Shown: positions 11,229 to 21,949 of the stretch, one piece after another
Layout: each line of letters opens with the position of its first letter
Numbering within the stretch: the first letter of the stretch is position 1
Assembly: GCA_030737835.1 (NCBI GenBank)
Contig: CM060848.1
Coordinates: 17,508,804 to 17,572,803 of the forward strand
DNA: 64,000 nucleotides
Direction: 5' to 3'
Source: Acorus gramineus
Lineage: Eukaryota; Streptophyta; Magnoliopsida; Acorales; Acoraceae
Made by a program: the position numbers and the translations under genes
The notes under the pieces: generated by a model
Databases searched by the model: none
The model's input: only the letters and a program-made list of their open reading frames with translations
Told to the model about the DNA's origin: nothing

Positions 11229-13237
11229 TGATTGTCTTGATTGGAATTGAATTAACTTACAGTATATTGTGATTTGATTCGTAGTTTTATTTTCATTTAA
11301 TGATTTGTTGAACAGGGGAGATATCATGGTGAGATTTTGTAACTTCTGGAATCTGCTAATTAAATCTTTTAAAATTCTTTTTGACACTTACATATATTTA
11401 ATGATATAAAGAAAATCATTATACAAAACACTTATAAGATATATAAAATAACAAAAAAGATTGAAAAAAACTTTAAAAAGTTGAGAAAAATAATAACAAA
11501 AAATCTAGTAAATAAGAATGAAAATTTTGACAATATTAATATTTTTTATAACATACTTAGAAAATTTAAAAACATAGAAAATCACTCTCAAATAAAAATA
11601 ATTTCTTATATTGATATTTTTTTTCAATTATATGATGGTATAAAAATTTTAAATATGGTGATAGATTTTACAAAAATTATAGAAGACATGGTCAATTGCA
11701 TTATCTTAGGTTATAATAATAAAATGGTTAAATGAGACTTTTTTTTGTTGATTTTTTAAAAGAAATCATTTTGGGTATTTCCTGAAATCTGAATTCAAGT
11801 GTCTAGTACGTTAGACCTGCTTGACAATGGATATATAAATTGTATGACAAGGGAATCAAACTAAGGATAAATAATTTGTGAACAAATTAATTATTATGTT
11901 TGTTATGGAAAAATCAGGATAATTTATTGACACTATTCCGATTTTTACTATCCACTTAAAGACAAATATAACATTTGTTCCTCTTTCTGTCTTGTTTTTT
12001 ACAAATGTAAAAATGACAAGATTGATAAAAAAAATTATCTTCTAAAATTAAAATAAATTATCCTTATATTGTCATGTATTAATTTGACTAGATAAATGAT
12101 TGCTGATGAGAAAAAATAAAGGCATAAGTGATTATAGAACATCTTATGATTATTTGTAATAAAATATTATACCTACTCAAATATCTAGATATTAAACCCA
12201 AATTAATTAATTTGTTCACAAATTATAGTTTGTTTAGACATATATTATGCTATTTGTACAGAATACTTATAGTGGTAATTAAAAACATAGTCCCTCAATA
12301 TCTCATAATTCCACCATACCGTCTCTTTGTCACTTAGATTTTGAATACAATGAAACCAATGTTGCAAATCAATCAAGCTTTGAAATGTTGGCTAAAAACT
12401 TTTTTTTGTAAAAGATGACGAAAGATCAAATTTTAAAAAAAAAGAGATTCCCATTTCCTTCCAATAATATTCGAACGGAATGCTCTTTTTTAATTGGGTG
12501 GCCTTTGAGAGGATTGAAAGGTGAAATTTCTATATTGTAAATGAGATTTGTTGTTTAAGTTAGTTGTTGCATGACTTGTATCCCTCTGTCAAGCAATTTG
12601 CAAAAACAACGGTAACATCGGATTGTGTTGATATCAGTCAATTAGGACCAACTTGATAATTACGAATCACAAGAAAAAAATTTCATTTCACATAAACCCA
12701 ATTTTAGTATATTAGGACCAACTTGATAATTACGAATCACAAGAAAAAAATTTCATTTCAGTATTTCACATAAACCCAATTTTAGTATATTAATCCGTGT
12801 GAGTAAGGAATGGAAAAAAGAATTAAACCATGAGAAATATAAGATTCCAAACATTATTTGGCTAATGGTAGTCTCATAAAATGTTTTAACAAAAGATAAC
12901 ATTAGTTAAATAGAACCTCAAATACAATCCCACATATAGTATGAAAATGTTTTAATATTTAAAAAAGAATAAATCTCTTCTAATATTATTAAATATGCTT
13001 TAATTAAATGAGTGTATGACTTAATTTTAAATTAAAAAAATATATTTTAATAAGTGTATAAAAATAACAAAATATATGCCTCCGAGGATGACATTTGGCA
13101 CGGGTAAAAGTACTAGTGTGTAACAGCGGACGGAACATCAGTAAGTGTTAAAAAAAAAAAAAACACATTTTATATGAGATCCTCATATTATTCATCCCGA
13201 GAAAGACAAAATTAAAAAAAGCAAGAAAAAAAAGATT
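11229..13237. other. AT-rich spacer between PMEI genes 1 and 2
   Basis: No gene supported. The open frames at 11481-11735 and 12128-12337 are Ile/Asn/Lys-rich translations of AT-rich DNA with no domain. The only structure I found is the ~70 bp tandem duplication annotated separately. Confidence 0.5.
12641..12791 (+). repeat. tandem duplication of ~70 bp
   Basis: The block starting ATTAGGACCAACTTGATAAT occurs at 12641 and 12711 and is otherwise nearly identical. The second copy carries an extra ~10 bases (CAGTATTTCA region). Confidence 0.9.
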
Positions 13238-13828
13238 TCACTGTTCACTGTAGAGATCGCCAGATATCATGCCAATAACTTCCGTCAGCTTGAGCATATA
13301 CTCAGTGCGGAGCACCAACTCCGGTGGCGGTCCGTCGCGCAATTCCTTCGCCTGGTTCACGCAGACGAGAGCCTCATCATTGGCATTCATTGCCATAAAA
13401 CTCGCCAGCGACCTGCTCTTCGGATCTTTAGCGAACTTGATGGCACCCTCCACACCAATCCGCACCACATTATATCGGTTAAGTATGTATGCGAGAGTTT
13501 CCTTGTTCTTCGTGTCGGTCGTCTCGGCTTCCATCTTTGACACGTACGAGACCGTGTCGGATAGGTTCGCGAGCGTGAAATCGCACGCGATGATGGTCAG
13601 ATCGACGAGGTTGGAGGCGGTGGTGCTGCGTGGGTCGGACTCGATGACAGACACGCAGAGGGCGATCATTGATTCGTTGAAGTATTTTTTATTGCACGTG
13701 TGTTCGATGTAGGTTATGCCGGACTCCGGGGCCGGAGCTGGGGATGGGCAGGAGGAGAGGGTGAGGGGAAGGGAGACGAGGACGAGGAGGAGGAGGAGGA
13801 GGAGAGGAAGATTTGTTGACGTCGACAT
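13238..13828 (-). CDS. PMEI-domain protein 2
   Basis: Single exon, 196 residues, starting MSTSTNLP with a leucine-rich signal peptide (about 1-25) and a short proline-rich linker (about 28-34). The hairpin pair is C45/C58 (ITYIEHTCNKKYF...IALCVSVIESDPRS). The third-cysteine position is I115 and C156 is unpaired; additional cysteines lie at 27 and 82. Sequons are N51-E-S and N88-L-S. The C-terminal motif AKELRDGPPPELV matches the other cluster members. The secreted inhibitor role is from the family; the target enzyme is unknown. B of the array resembles this protein with the hairpin removed. Confidence 0.88.
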   Translation of the reverse strand: MSTSTNLPLLLLLLLVLVSLPLTLSSCPSPAPAPESGITYIEHTCNKKYFNESMIALCVSVIESDPRSTTASNLVDLTIIACDFTLANLSDTVSYVSKMEAETTDTKNKETLAYILNRYNVVRIGVEGAIKFAKDPKSRSLASFMAMNANDEALVCVNQAKELRDGPPPELVLRTEYMLKLTEVIGMISGDLYSEQ

Positions 13829-13873
13829 GATGAGGATTTTTTTTTTTTTTTTGGTGGTGATGGTCGGTGAAGA

Positions 13874-13883
13874 GGGTTATATG
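13874..13883 (-). promoter_or_regulatory. TATA box of PMEI gene 2
   Basis: Minus strand CATATAACCC about 45 bases before the ATG, with a poly(A) tract in the leader. It resembles the CTATATAACCCTCA of the C stubs. Confidence 0.6.
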
Positions 13884-13994
13884 ATGGTGGGTTTTTCAAT
13901 CTTGATTGAAATCGTTTGTGTTTAATTTTGTGATATTGTGATTTGGTTAAAGATTTTTTTGTTTTGTTTCTAGATTTTTGAATTTTAAAACATT

Positions 13995-14240
13995 TTGAAT
14001 TGATTGAAGGAAGTGACAGATGGTTAATCACGAGTGTTATTTGCTCCACATTTCTTCATATTTGATACGTATTGTTAATTAAAACTGGAATCTCAATCAT
14101 TTATTACAAGGCAAATGTTCGATTGGTCCCATTTTTTTATTTATGACACCCAGATTCACAAATCTATAAATCATTCAGAGCATCGATCAACAAAATTGAT
14201 TTTTATAACGATATTATGGGAGCTACATTCACGACATAGG
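13995..14240. repeat. segmental duplicate lacking the Helitron
   Basis: Upstream flank of PMEI gene 2. It aligns with 5690-5779 plus 8175-8330 and passes uninterrupted through the point where the Helitron sits in the other copy (about 14070-14085). Confidence 0.75.
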
Positions 14241-14632
14241 TTTAAAACAAAAAAAATAATTATTATAGCCGTTCCTGGATCCGGATCCTCCTCTAAGTGC
14301 TTGGCTCTATTTCTATACATGTCATATAAAATCAATCAAAATGACTGATTAAAATTTAATGTTTAGTTTATGGGCACCACTGTTCTTTTTACCCCCAATA
14401 GCCCAACCACGTTTTTTCTTTTCCTTTTACACTGTGGGAGACAAGGTGATACACGTGGACCTCACCATTCTTCCCCTTTTTTCACGCAGTTGACTATTTT
14501 ATTTATTGTTTTAAATTCAATTTGTTTTGCTATACAAGTGCATGCATGCTTTTTACATGTAAATTTTTTAATAATTAATTTGAATCTATTGAGTGTTACA
14601 CCCTATAACACAGCAATGATTGTTGATGCAGG
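14241..14632. other. non-coding spacer
   Basis: No supported gene. A 122-residue open frame spans part of it but has no recognisable domain or promoter. Confidence 0.5.
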
Positions 14633-15812
14633 TTTTTTTTTTGTTCGTTTGGTAAAATTTTGTATTCCTCAAAATATATTCAAATATACAAGATGTAAGA
14701 GTTTAATTAAAGGGATTACAATGGGCCTACAAAGCTAAGAATTTAAACCAATTGCATGCATTTGTTGACAGAATCATCAAAATGAAAGAAAGAGGCAGAA
14801 CTGCTCTCATTTGGTAGTCCTTAGAGTGACTTTGCCCTCTTTATCTTCCTGCAAGATCCGGAGGAATTCATCCCAAAATTCAGTTGGAGAATGAGTTTTG
14901 CTACCCATAGTAGATTGGAAAGTAGCAAGGTGATGTGCCGCCCTATTTCCTTCCCTGCATACATGCGAAGCCTTCCATTCAAGTAGGGAGTCCGACAGTG
15001 CATGAAAGGATCTCACATCTCAAATGGCAAGCAAAGGAATGTTACCTCGGCCAAGAATCCAAGCTATAACTGTGGTAGAGCCCGTTTCCAACCACACCCG
15101 AGCTGCATTCAAAGAGAAGCAAAGGCGAAGACCTCAACAAGGCCCTTCAACTCAAGAATATTTATAGATGCTGCTCGCACCCTAGCTGTCAAAGCATTGA
15201 GACAATTTCCATAACAACTCCTTACTAATGCATCATAAGCAAATCGATCATCTGATTTAGCACCATCAGAATTGATCTTTAACCAACCCGGCTTTGGTGG
15301 AGACCAACAAATTTCCTTCACCATCCCCTGTTTTTCAATAATCGTGAAACCAAAGTGATTGATCATCTTAATAGTGACTGGGGTAATAGCATCTTCAAAG
15401 GATTTCTCAGCAAATGCAGCCCTTGTGAAATGGAGAACACTTTGGACTAATAGATATTTAGAGCATTTAGCATTGCGAAAAAGTCTACCATTTCTTTCCA
15501 ACCAGAGAGACCACATGGATTGAGATAGAAGGAAGTGAAACACCTTTTGTTCAGTCTGAGATGAACCAAGAGAGGAAAACCACATATAGTGTTCAGAGAG
15601 GGATTGATGTCTCACACAAGAGACCCCTATTGATTTTGCAATTGCTTTCCATACATAGGCCGAGTAAGGGCAATGAATGAAGAGATGATCTGCACTTTGT
15701 GGCCCCAAAGAACAGAAAACACAATTTTCAGAACTTACTAACTGATGGCTAAGGAGATGTTGAAGTGTAGGGAGCCTATTGAGAGCAGCCTGGCAGCAAT
15801 TGAATAATCAGC
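14633..15812 (-). mobile_element. 5'-truncated LINE remnant (zf-RVT and RNase H)
   Basis: Minus strand. The first readable part (about 15800-15660) is a reverse-transcriptase zinc-binding segment: LNRLPTLQHLL, then C-x2-C, then SADHLFIHC and YVWKAI. Next comes an RNase H-like domain (SPPKPGWLKINSDGA at about 15310-15260). The frame shifts near 15110, an in-frame TGA follows, and the RNase H C-terminus (HVCREGNRAAHHLA) continues at about 14960. One acidic catalytic position reads ETGS instead of ETDS. A poly(A) tail, seen as T's at 14633-14642, marks the 3' end. It is dead and truncated before the reverse transcriptase core. Confidence 0.8.
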
Positions 15813-16254
15813 CTGCCATGTTGATTCTACTGAGTATTTACAAATGAGATTTATCTCACTTGTATCAATTGAATAACTAATTTTAAAAAAAAACTAGTTT
15901 AATAAAAATCAGACTTTTACAAATCCAATTTCATCATTAATTAAACTTTTATTTATTCTTTTCATACATATTTCATTGTAAGAAGTATATGCCAAAAATC
16001 AATATATGTTAAAACTGTTAGAAATTTTGCATATAGGATTGAAGAATAAAGATATACATATATATTTTTTTTATCCACTTGTAATAATAAGAAATTGTAC
16101 AATAATAGTCATGTGAAACTAAAAAAAATGAAATTTTTTTTTAACTAAAATTACATATTTAGATAGAATAATATGATTTAATTAAAAAACGCGGTTGTGT
16201 CATCGGGGGCAAAAAGAATAGTGCTACCCACACACCAAATATTAAACTTGAGTC
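15813..16254. other. left flank of the tandem array
   Basis: AT-rich unique sequence without a gene. It ends AAACTTGAGTCGTTCAT; the last TCGTTCAT is shared with the internal unit junctions, so the array edge has a few bases of microhomology. Confidence 0.5.
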
Positions 16255-16569
16255 GTTCATTTTTTTATTGATTACACGTGTCATGTTCAAAATGAAAACC
16301 GAGCATGATCATAGCAGGAAACCATAGCAGACACTTTTTTTCCGATTATATATTATTCAACCCCCTTCCCCCAGAAAAAAAAAAAAAAAAAAAAAACTAA
16401 ATGGATGTAAACACATGGACTACATGTGATTAATATGTCCATTTCATTTGATAGATAATGAATTATGGTTGTGTGATTCATCCAAATACAAAACAAGTAC
16501 TGAAAACACACGAAGAGAGGACCCGTTCCTCCTTTTTAAGATCCTCCAATATAATGGTTGCACTATTAT

Positions 16570-17158
16570 TCAGCTCTGTAAGAGAGTGAATGTTACATTG
16601 ACAATAACAAAGGAGAGGCTGACCAACTCCCCGCCTCGGCTCACCATCTCCGGTGGCGGGCCACCTCGCAGTCCCTTCGCCTAATCCATGCACTCGCGTG
16701 CGTCTGCGTTGGCGGAACCGGCGGCCATGTATACATCCAGCCAATTATCAGGGTTGCCAACCCACGACAGTAAATCGAGGTCCCTCCGCATCCAATCATA
16801 GTTTTGGAGGACGTTCGCCAGAATCTCCTTGTCATTCATGTCGGCGGTGTCGGCGTTCAGCCTTGAGACGTAGGCGACCGTGTCGGAGAGGCGATCTTGC
16901 GTTACGACGCGTAAGATGCCGGTCATGTCGACGGGGTTTGGAGAGGGTGGAGCCGCGGGTGTCGGACTCGATGGACGAGACGCAGAGGGCGTAGACCGAG
17001 TCGGTGAAGGTGTACTCATTGCATTTGTGCTCGACGTAGGTAGTGCCGGACTCGGGAGATGGAGTCGGGAATGGAGGGATTGGGGGGGTGGGGAAGGAGA
17101 GGATCAAAGGTAGGGAGAAGAGGAGGAGAAGCAGATGAAGCTTTGTTGTTGATGCCAT
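16570..17158 (-). pseudogene. PMEI pseudogene A1
   Basis: Homologous along its full length to the PMEI gene at 10595-11173. ATG at 17158; signal peptide MASTTKLHLLLLL; hairpin cysteines in YVEHKCNEYTF and YALCVSSIESD. One extra base relative to that gene in the run GGGGTTTGG (about 16933-16941) shifts the frame after STLS. The domain then continues as NPVDMTGILRVVTQDRLSD. A TAG replaces the Gln codon after ECMD (stop at about 16681-16683). Beyond it homology resumes as AKGLRGGPPPEMVSRGGEL to the ancestral TGA at 16570-16572. A1 keeps the three codons (Thr-Ala-Asp) lost in A2-A5. No strong TATA box is visible. Confidence 0.85.
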
Positions 17159-17450
17159 GAGTGGTGTTGGTGGTAGTGAAGTGAGCAGGCTGGGGGTTAA
17201 TATGATGGTATGAGTATTTGGATTGATTAAAGCTTAATTGAAATCAATGGTGATTGATTTACAGTATTGTGAATTAATTATTTTGATGGACGGGTGAACA
17301 TGGATTATTGTATCATGGTGAGATCTGATGTTTATTTGAGTTTTATGGAAGCTTAATTGGTATGATCCGTGACTGGTTTTTTATGTTGATTTGGTTAACG
17401 TTTTGTTTTTTTTTATCTAATGATTTATCAAATTTATCGTCTCTCTTCTC

Positions 17451-17604
17451 GCGTTTGGTTGCGCGATTGCAAAACTGATTATGTAGAAATCTGGGTATTA
17501 AAACTGATTCCGCATGAAACTCTTTTAGACAAAAAATTTCATTACACGATTACGGAAAAAGCTTCTTGCAATCGTAATAGTTATGCAATCGCGCAACCAA
17601 ACGC
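17451..17604. mobile_element. 154 bp MITE-like element with 21 bp inverted ends
   Basis: The ends are exact 21 bp inverted repeats (left begins GCGTTTGGTTGCGCG, right ends CGCGCAACCAAACGC). There is no coding content and I found no clear target-site duplication. It is repeated in every tier I unit. Confidence 0.8.
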
Positions 17605-18853
17605 ACCATAAGTATTTTTTTTTATCATCCCTCTATAAAAGAAACCACTTTATTCACGGTTGTGGATTTCAATTTGTGAAGTTTTGCACGTTCTTGCAAA
17701 AAAAAAAAATAGAAACCTCAAATAATTCGCATCAAAGATTAGGAATCCTCTATCATTTAATCACGGTTTAAATCTTGGTTAACCAAGTTGATATTTCTTT
17801 TTTATTGGTAATTAAGTCGATATTCAACATTCAATACACAATTAATTATTGTCGATTGAATGGAATAAATGTTGGAAGAATTAAATCATTTTTCGATGTA
17901 CCCCAACGGAGCATTTTTTCATTTGAAAAAAAAAAATTTGACGTTGCAAGCCGTTGCCATGGAGCAATGGATTATGGATAGACTGAAAACAAGAATTTAT
18001 TTATACCCGTTCTTCATATCATCCCCTTATTATTTTTAAGTCTATATCCTTTTTTTAGTCATTTTTAGGTCATTAATCTTGGTATATATTATTTATAAGT
18101 CCTTGTTTTCGGGAGAGAGGAAGACTCCAAGCGGCGCATAGCCTTACCTTGTGAGGGGAGAGAGATTTGTTGTGTTTGAAGGGGATGAGATAGAGGGGAC
18201 ACAAACAAAATGACAACACATATAGTGTATATAAAAGGAAAAAAGGGAAAAAACTAATTAACCATAAATGGATAAATTATGGATCATAAATCGATGTATA
18301 AGAATTTATGATTTTTTAAATTATAATTATATATGTATAAATAAATTATTTGTGTTTGAGAATAAATATGAGAAGGAAGTGTGTGTACCTCATCAGAATG
18401 ATTATCAAGGTCGAGGTATATGAACAATCCACACACATCCAGTTATACGGCATCCAATAATAAGCTTAGCTAAATCATAACTCATACAGTCACCAACACT
18501 TTATAAGATTTTTTTTTTTGAGTAAATTTTGGGCGACACTTAAGCTGCATTAGGAGGTGAAATTGAAACGCTAACATTCTTAAAATCTTGTGTTTCAAAC
18601 TCAGCTTTTGAAAAACTATATTTTATTAGATTTTCAACCGCAACAATTTTTTAGCCTAAAAACTAAAGCTGAAAATGTGTTTGAATTTAAATTTGAGAAT
18701 TTATAGCTTTTTAAACGTAGAACCCACTTAAACTCATATCCAAGAGGGGGCCTTAATCCAAGTTTCAAATCATTTTATTACGAGGATAACAACAAAAACT
18801 AAAAACCCTTGCACGCGCATCCTCCTTTTATTAGTACCCCACTCATCTATCAG

Positions 18854-19306
18854 TTACTGTGTCAGGGAGACAACAATAGAAGTGTGCGTGACCAAGTTCT
18901 CTCCACGCCTGACCAACTCCTCCGGCGGTCCGCCGCGCAACCCCTTCGCCTTATTCACAGCCAGCACGGCCGCCTTATTGGCATTAGTGGCGGCCAATTT
19001 GGCGAACGACCAAGACGCGTCGTCGTTGAGTTTGACGTCTATGATGACCTTCCCTATATCCACATCCATCGCATTGTATAGGTCGACGATGGACGCGAGG
19101 ATCTCCTTGTCCTTCGCGTCGGTCGAGCTGGCGAGCAGCGTTGAAACGTAGGAGCGGCTTTCGAGGATGTTCACCTCTGTATTTTGGGATATGGTGACGG
19201 CTTGGTCGACGCGGTCGGAGGGCCTTCCGGTCTCCGGGCGGGAGGAGAGGATGAGGGGGAGGGAGACTAGGAGGAGGAGAAGTGGAAGCTTTGTTGCGGA
19301 TGCCAT
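18854..19306 (-). CDS. PMEI-like gene B1, cysteine-free, 150 residues
   Basis: Single intact exon. Residues 1-22 are a signal peptide (MASATKLPLLLLLVSLPLIL). The mature part has no cysteine. Compared with PMEI gene 2, the ~40 residues that form the disulfide-bonded N-terminal hairpin are absent and the later conserved cysteine is valine. The rest of the four-helix domain remains: SRSYVSTLL, AKDKEILASIVDLYNAM, and the family C-terminus AKGLRGGPPEELVRRGENL. The promoter is intact: minus strand TATAAATAC at 19381-19373, a ~40-base leader with an A-run, then ATG. The hairpin is important for target contact in studied family members, so classical inhibition is doubtful; the actual function is unknown. 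This copy reads NILESRS, IVDLYN and LVTHTS. Confidence 0.8.
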   Translation of the reverse strand: MASATKLPLLLLLVSLPLILSSRPETGRPSDRVDQAVTISQNTEVNILESRSYVSTLLASSTDAKDKEILASIVDLYNAMDVDIGKVIIDVKLNDDASWSFAKLAATNANKAAVLAVNKAKGLRGGPPEELVRRGENLVTHTSIVVSLTQ

Positions 19307-19534
19307 GAGGGATTTTTTTTTTTTTTGGGTGGTTATGATCAGGTGGTGTGTTTGAGAGAGTGTATTGAAGGGGTATTTATAGGAGTTGGATATGTGGTTG
19401 GTTGGGTGGTATGATTTTCATTTAATCATTCCTTTATTTATTGGAAATACGTTACAATCTATCAAATTTATTGTCCAAAATACACCATCCATCCATGTTT
19501 TCACTTTTGCGTCGTGGATATACTTTTATCAAAT

Positions 19535-20165
19535 GTAAAATATTGGGTCACAGAATACTTTTAATAAATAAGTAATAGATTATCTATATCTACTACTATT
19601 ATAAGAAATTAAATAATTGATTAAAGGATAAAAATGGAAATAAAAATATTGGATCACAGAATCCTTTTAATAAGTAAGTAATACATCATAATCTTATTAG
19701 ATTAGATTGTATCATTGAATAATTTTAAAACTTAAATAAATCTATTATCTATATCTACTACTATTGTAAGAAATTAATTAATTGATTAAAGGATAAAAAT
19801 GGAAATAAAAATATTGGGTCACAGAATCCTTTTAATAAGTAAGTAATAGATTAAAAATTTAAATAAATCTATTAAACAAATCATAATATTATTAGATCAG
19901 ATTGTACCATTGAATAATTTTAAAACTTAAATAAATAGATTATCTATATCTACTACTATTATAAGAAATTAAATAATTGATTAAAAGATAAAAATCTAAA
20001 TAAAAATATTGGGTCACAGAATCTTTTTAATAAGTAAGTAATAGATTATGTATATCTACTACTATTATAAGAAATTAAATAATTGATTAAATGATAAAAA
20101 TAAAAATAAAAATATTGGGTCATAGAATTCTTTTAATAAATAACTAATAGATAAAAACAAAATCT
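19535..20165. repeat. AT-rich minisatellite, about five irregular copies
   Basis: The phrase ATTGGGTCACAGAAT recurs five times (about 19543, 19650, 19812, 20008, 20112). TCTATATCTACTACTATTA recurs between them at irregular spacings of about 100-200 bp. The TC...TATATCTACTACTATTATAAG words resemble Helitron 5' ends, but no 3' hairpin/CTRR end was found. Equivalent blocks lie near 24033-24660, 28535-29150 and 33025-33640. Confidence 0.75.
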
Positions 20166-20218
20166 TCAACCAAATCACTAAATTAATCACAGCATTTAAA
20201 AATCAAACTGCACTACAT

Positions 20219-20636
20219 AGGGGTGGTAAACGAGCCGAGCTTTGACATGTTCAAGCTCGGCTCGTTTATAAACGAGTCGAGCCGAGCCGAGCCGAGCTCA
20301 CGAGCCTCAACGAGTCTAGCGTTCTTCTTCATTTTAGGGTTTTTAAGGATCGAAAACAAAATTTTAACCTAAATGAGTAAAGTTCATGAGCCTAAATGAG
20401 TATTAATTTAATGTTCTGATCTTATAAAAGAGTTTAGTCAAGTTTCAGCTAAGTTTTTTATAACACAACGAGTCGAATTTGAACACAAAATAAAGTTCGA
20501 TCCAGGTCCCGAGCCTAATCGAACTTTAAAAATTGTTCAAGCTCGCTCATTTGTTTAATCGAACAAGCCTGAACGAGCTTAAATCGAGCCGAGCCCGAGC
20601 CGAACCCGAGCGACTTGATTCGTTTACCGGCCCTAG
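20219..20636. mobile_element. hAT MITE, copy 1
   Basis: The ends are inverted (left AGGGGTGGTAAACGA, right TTCGTTTACCGGCCCTAG). An 8 bp duplication flanks it: CACTACAT at 20211-20218 and CACTACAC at 20637-20644. The interior is rich in GAGCCGAGC words. It sits four bases upstream of the C-stub TATA box. This copy lacks the ten bases CATAGCTTTG present in copies 2-4. Confidence 0.85.
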
Positions 20637-20648
20637 CACTACACCATG

Positions 20649-20656
20649 CTATATAA
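20649..20656 (+). promoter_or_regulatory. TATA box of C stub 1
   Basis: CTATATAA followed by CCCTCACATG, with a CCACCATCACC-rich leader and an AGAGAGA tract before the ATG at 20723. It points rightwards, opposite to all other PMEI genes in the window. Confidence 0.65.
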
Positions 20657-20722
20657 CCCTCACATGTTCACCTTACCCACCACCATCACCCCCACCACCA
20701 CCAAAAGGAGAGAGAGAAAAAA

Positions 20723-20824
20723 ATGATCACCATGTCCTCATCAACAAAACTTCATCTGCTGCTCCTCCTCGTTCATTTTTTTATTGATTACACGTGTCAT
20801 GTTCAAAATGAAAACCGAGCATGA
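20723..20824 (+). pseudogene. C stub 1: truncated PMEI fused to junction DNA
   Basis: From ATG 20732 it encodes MSSSTKLHLLLLL, the same signal-peptide start as the other cluster genes, and is then cut exactly at the unit junction (20770/20771). An upstream in-frame ATG (20723) adds Met-Ile-Thr. After the junction the frame runs on as VHFFIDYTCHVQNENRA and stops at 20822-20824, giving a 33-residue chimeric ORF. Whether it is translated is unknown. The remaining part of gene C is not in this window. Confidence 0.75.
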
Positions 20825-21078
20825 TCATAGCAGGAAACCATAGCGGACACTTTTTTTCCGATTATATATTATTCAACCCCCTCCCCCCAGAAGAAAAAAA
20901 AAAAAAAAAAACTAAATGGATGTAAACACATGGACTACATGTGATTAATATGTCCATTTCATTTGATAGATAATGAATTATGGTTGTGTGATTCATCCAA
21001 ATACAAAACAAGTACTGAAAACACACGAAGAGAGGATCCGTTCCTCCTTTTTAAGATCCTCCAATATTGTACTATTAT

Positions 21079-21657
21079 TCAGCTCTGTAAGAGAGTGAAT
21101 GTTACATTGACAATAACAAAGGAGAGGCTGACCAACTCCCCGCCTCGGCTCACCATCTCCGGTGGCGGGCCACCTCGCAGTCCCTTCGCCTAATCCATGC
21201 ACTCGCGTGCGTCTGCGTTGGCGGAACCGGCGGCCATGTATACATCCAGCCAATTATCAGGGTTGCCAACCCACGACAGTAAATCGAGGTCCCTCCGCAT
21301 CCAATCATAGTTTTGGAGGACGTTCGCCAGAATCTCCTTGTCATTCATGTCGGCGTTCAGCCTTGAGACGTAGGCGACCGTGTCGGAGAGGCGATCTTGC
21401 GTTACGACGCGTAAGATGCCGGTCATGTCGACGGGGTTTGGAGAGGGTGGAGCCGCGGGTGTCGGACTCGATGGACGAGACGCAGAGGGCGTAGACCGAG
21501 TCGGTGAAGGTGTACTCATTGCATTTGTGCTCGACGTAGGTAGTGCCGGACTCGGGAGATGGAGTCGGGAATGGAGGGATTGGGGGGTGGGGAAGGAGAG
21601 GATCAAAGGTAGGGAGAAGAGGAGGAGAAGCAGATGAAGCTTTGTTGTTGATGCCAT
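21079..21657 (-). pseudogene. PMEI pseudogene A2 with a second, compensating frameshift
   Basis: It carries the common insertion, the common TAG and the nine-base deletion. It also has one G fewer in the G-run near 21582-21588. The two shifts cancel, so one ORF of 155 residues (21190-21657) runs from the signal peptide into the true PMEI frame. The ~45 residues between the shifts are out-of-frame Ser/Pro-rich sequence, replacing both hairpin cysteines. The ORF still ends at the premature TAG after ECMD. Confidence 0.85.
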
Positions 21658-21949
21658 GAGTGGTGTTGGTGGTAGTGAAGTGAGCAGGCTGGGGGTTAAT
21701 ATGATGGTATGAGTATTTGGATTGATTAAAGCTTAATTGAAATCAATGGTGATTGATTTCCAGTATTGTGAATTAATTATTTTGATGGACGGGTGAATAT
21801 GGATTATTGTATCATGGTGAGATCTGATGTTTATTTGAGTTTTATGAAAGCTTAATTGGTATGATCTGTGACTGGTTTTTTATGTTGATTTGGTTAACGT
21901 TTTGTTTTTTTTTATCTAATGATCTATCAAATTTATCGTCTCTCTTCTC

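Larger units (their letters stand above)
16255..20770. repeat. array tier I, unit 1 (4,516 bp)
   Basis: First complete unit. In order: 3' flank of A1, pseudogene A1 (16570-17158), a 154 bp inverted-repeat element, about 1.2 kb of non-coding DNA, gene B1 (18854-19306), a minisatellite, a hAT MITE and the C stub. A1 still has nine bases missing from units 2-5, which marks this edge unit as closest to the ancestor. Units differ otherwise by scattered substitutions and homopolymer lengths. Confidence 0.92.

Noticed and set aside
13269-13712. 147-codon open frame antisense to PMEI gene 2
   Set aside because: It lies wholly opposite a well-supported PMEI gene with signal peptide and TATA box; the frame is a by-product of GC-rich codon use.
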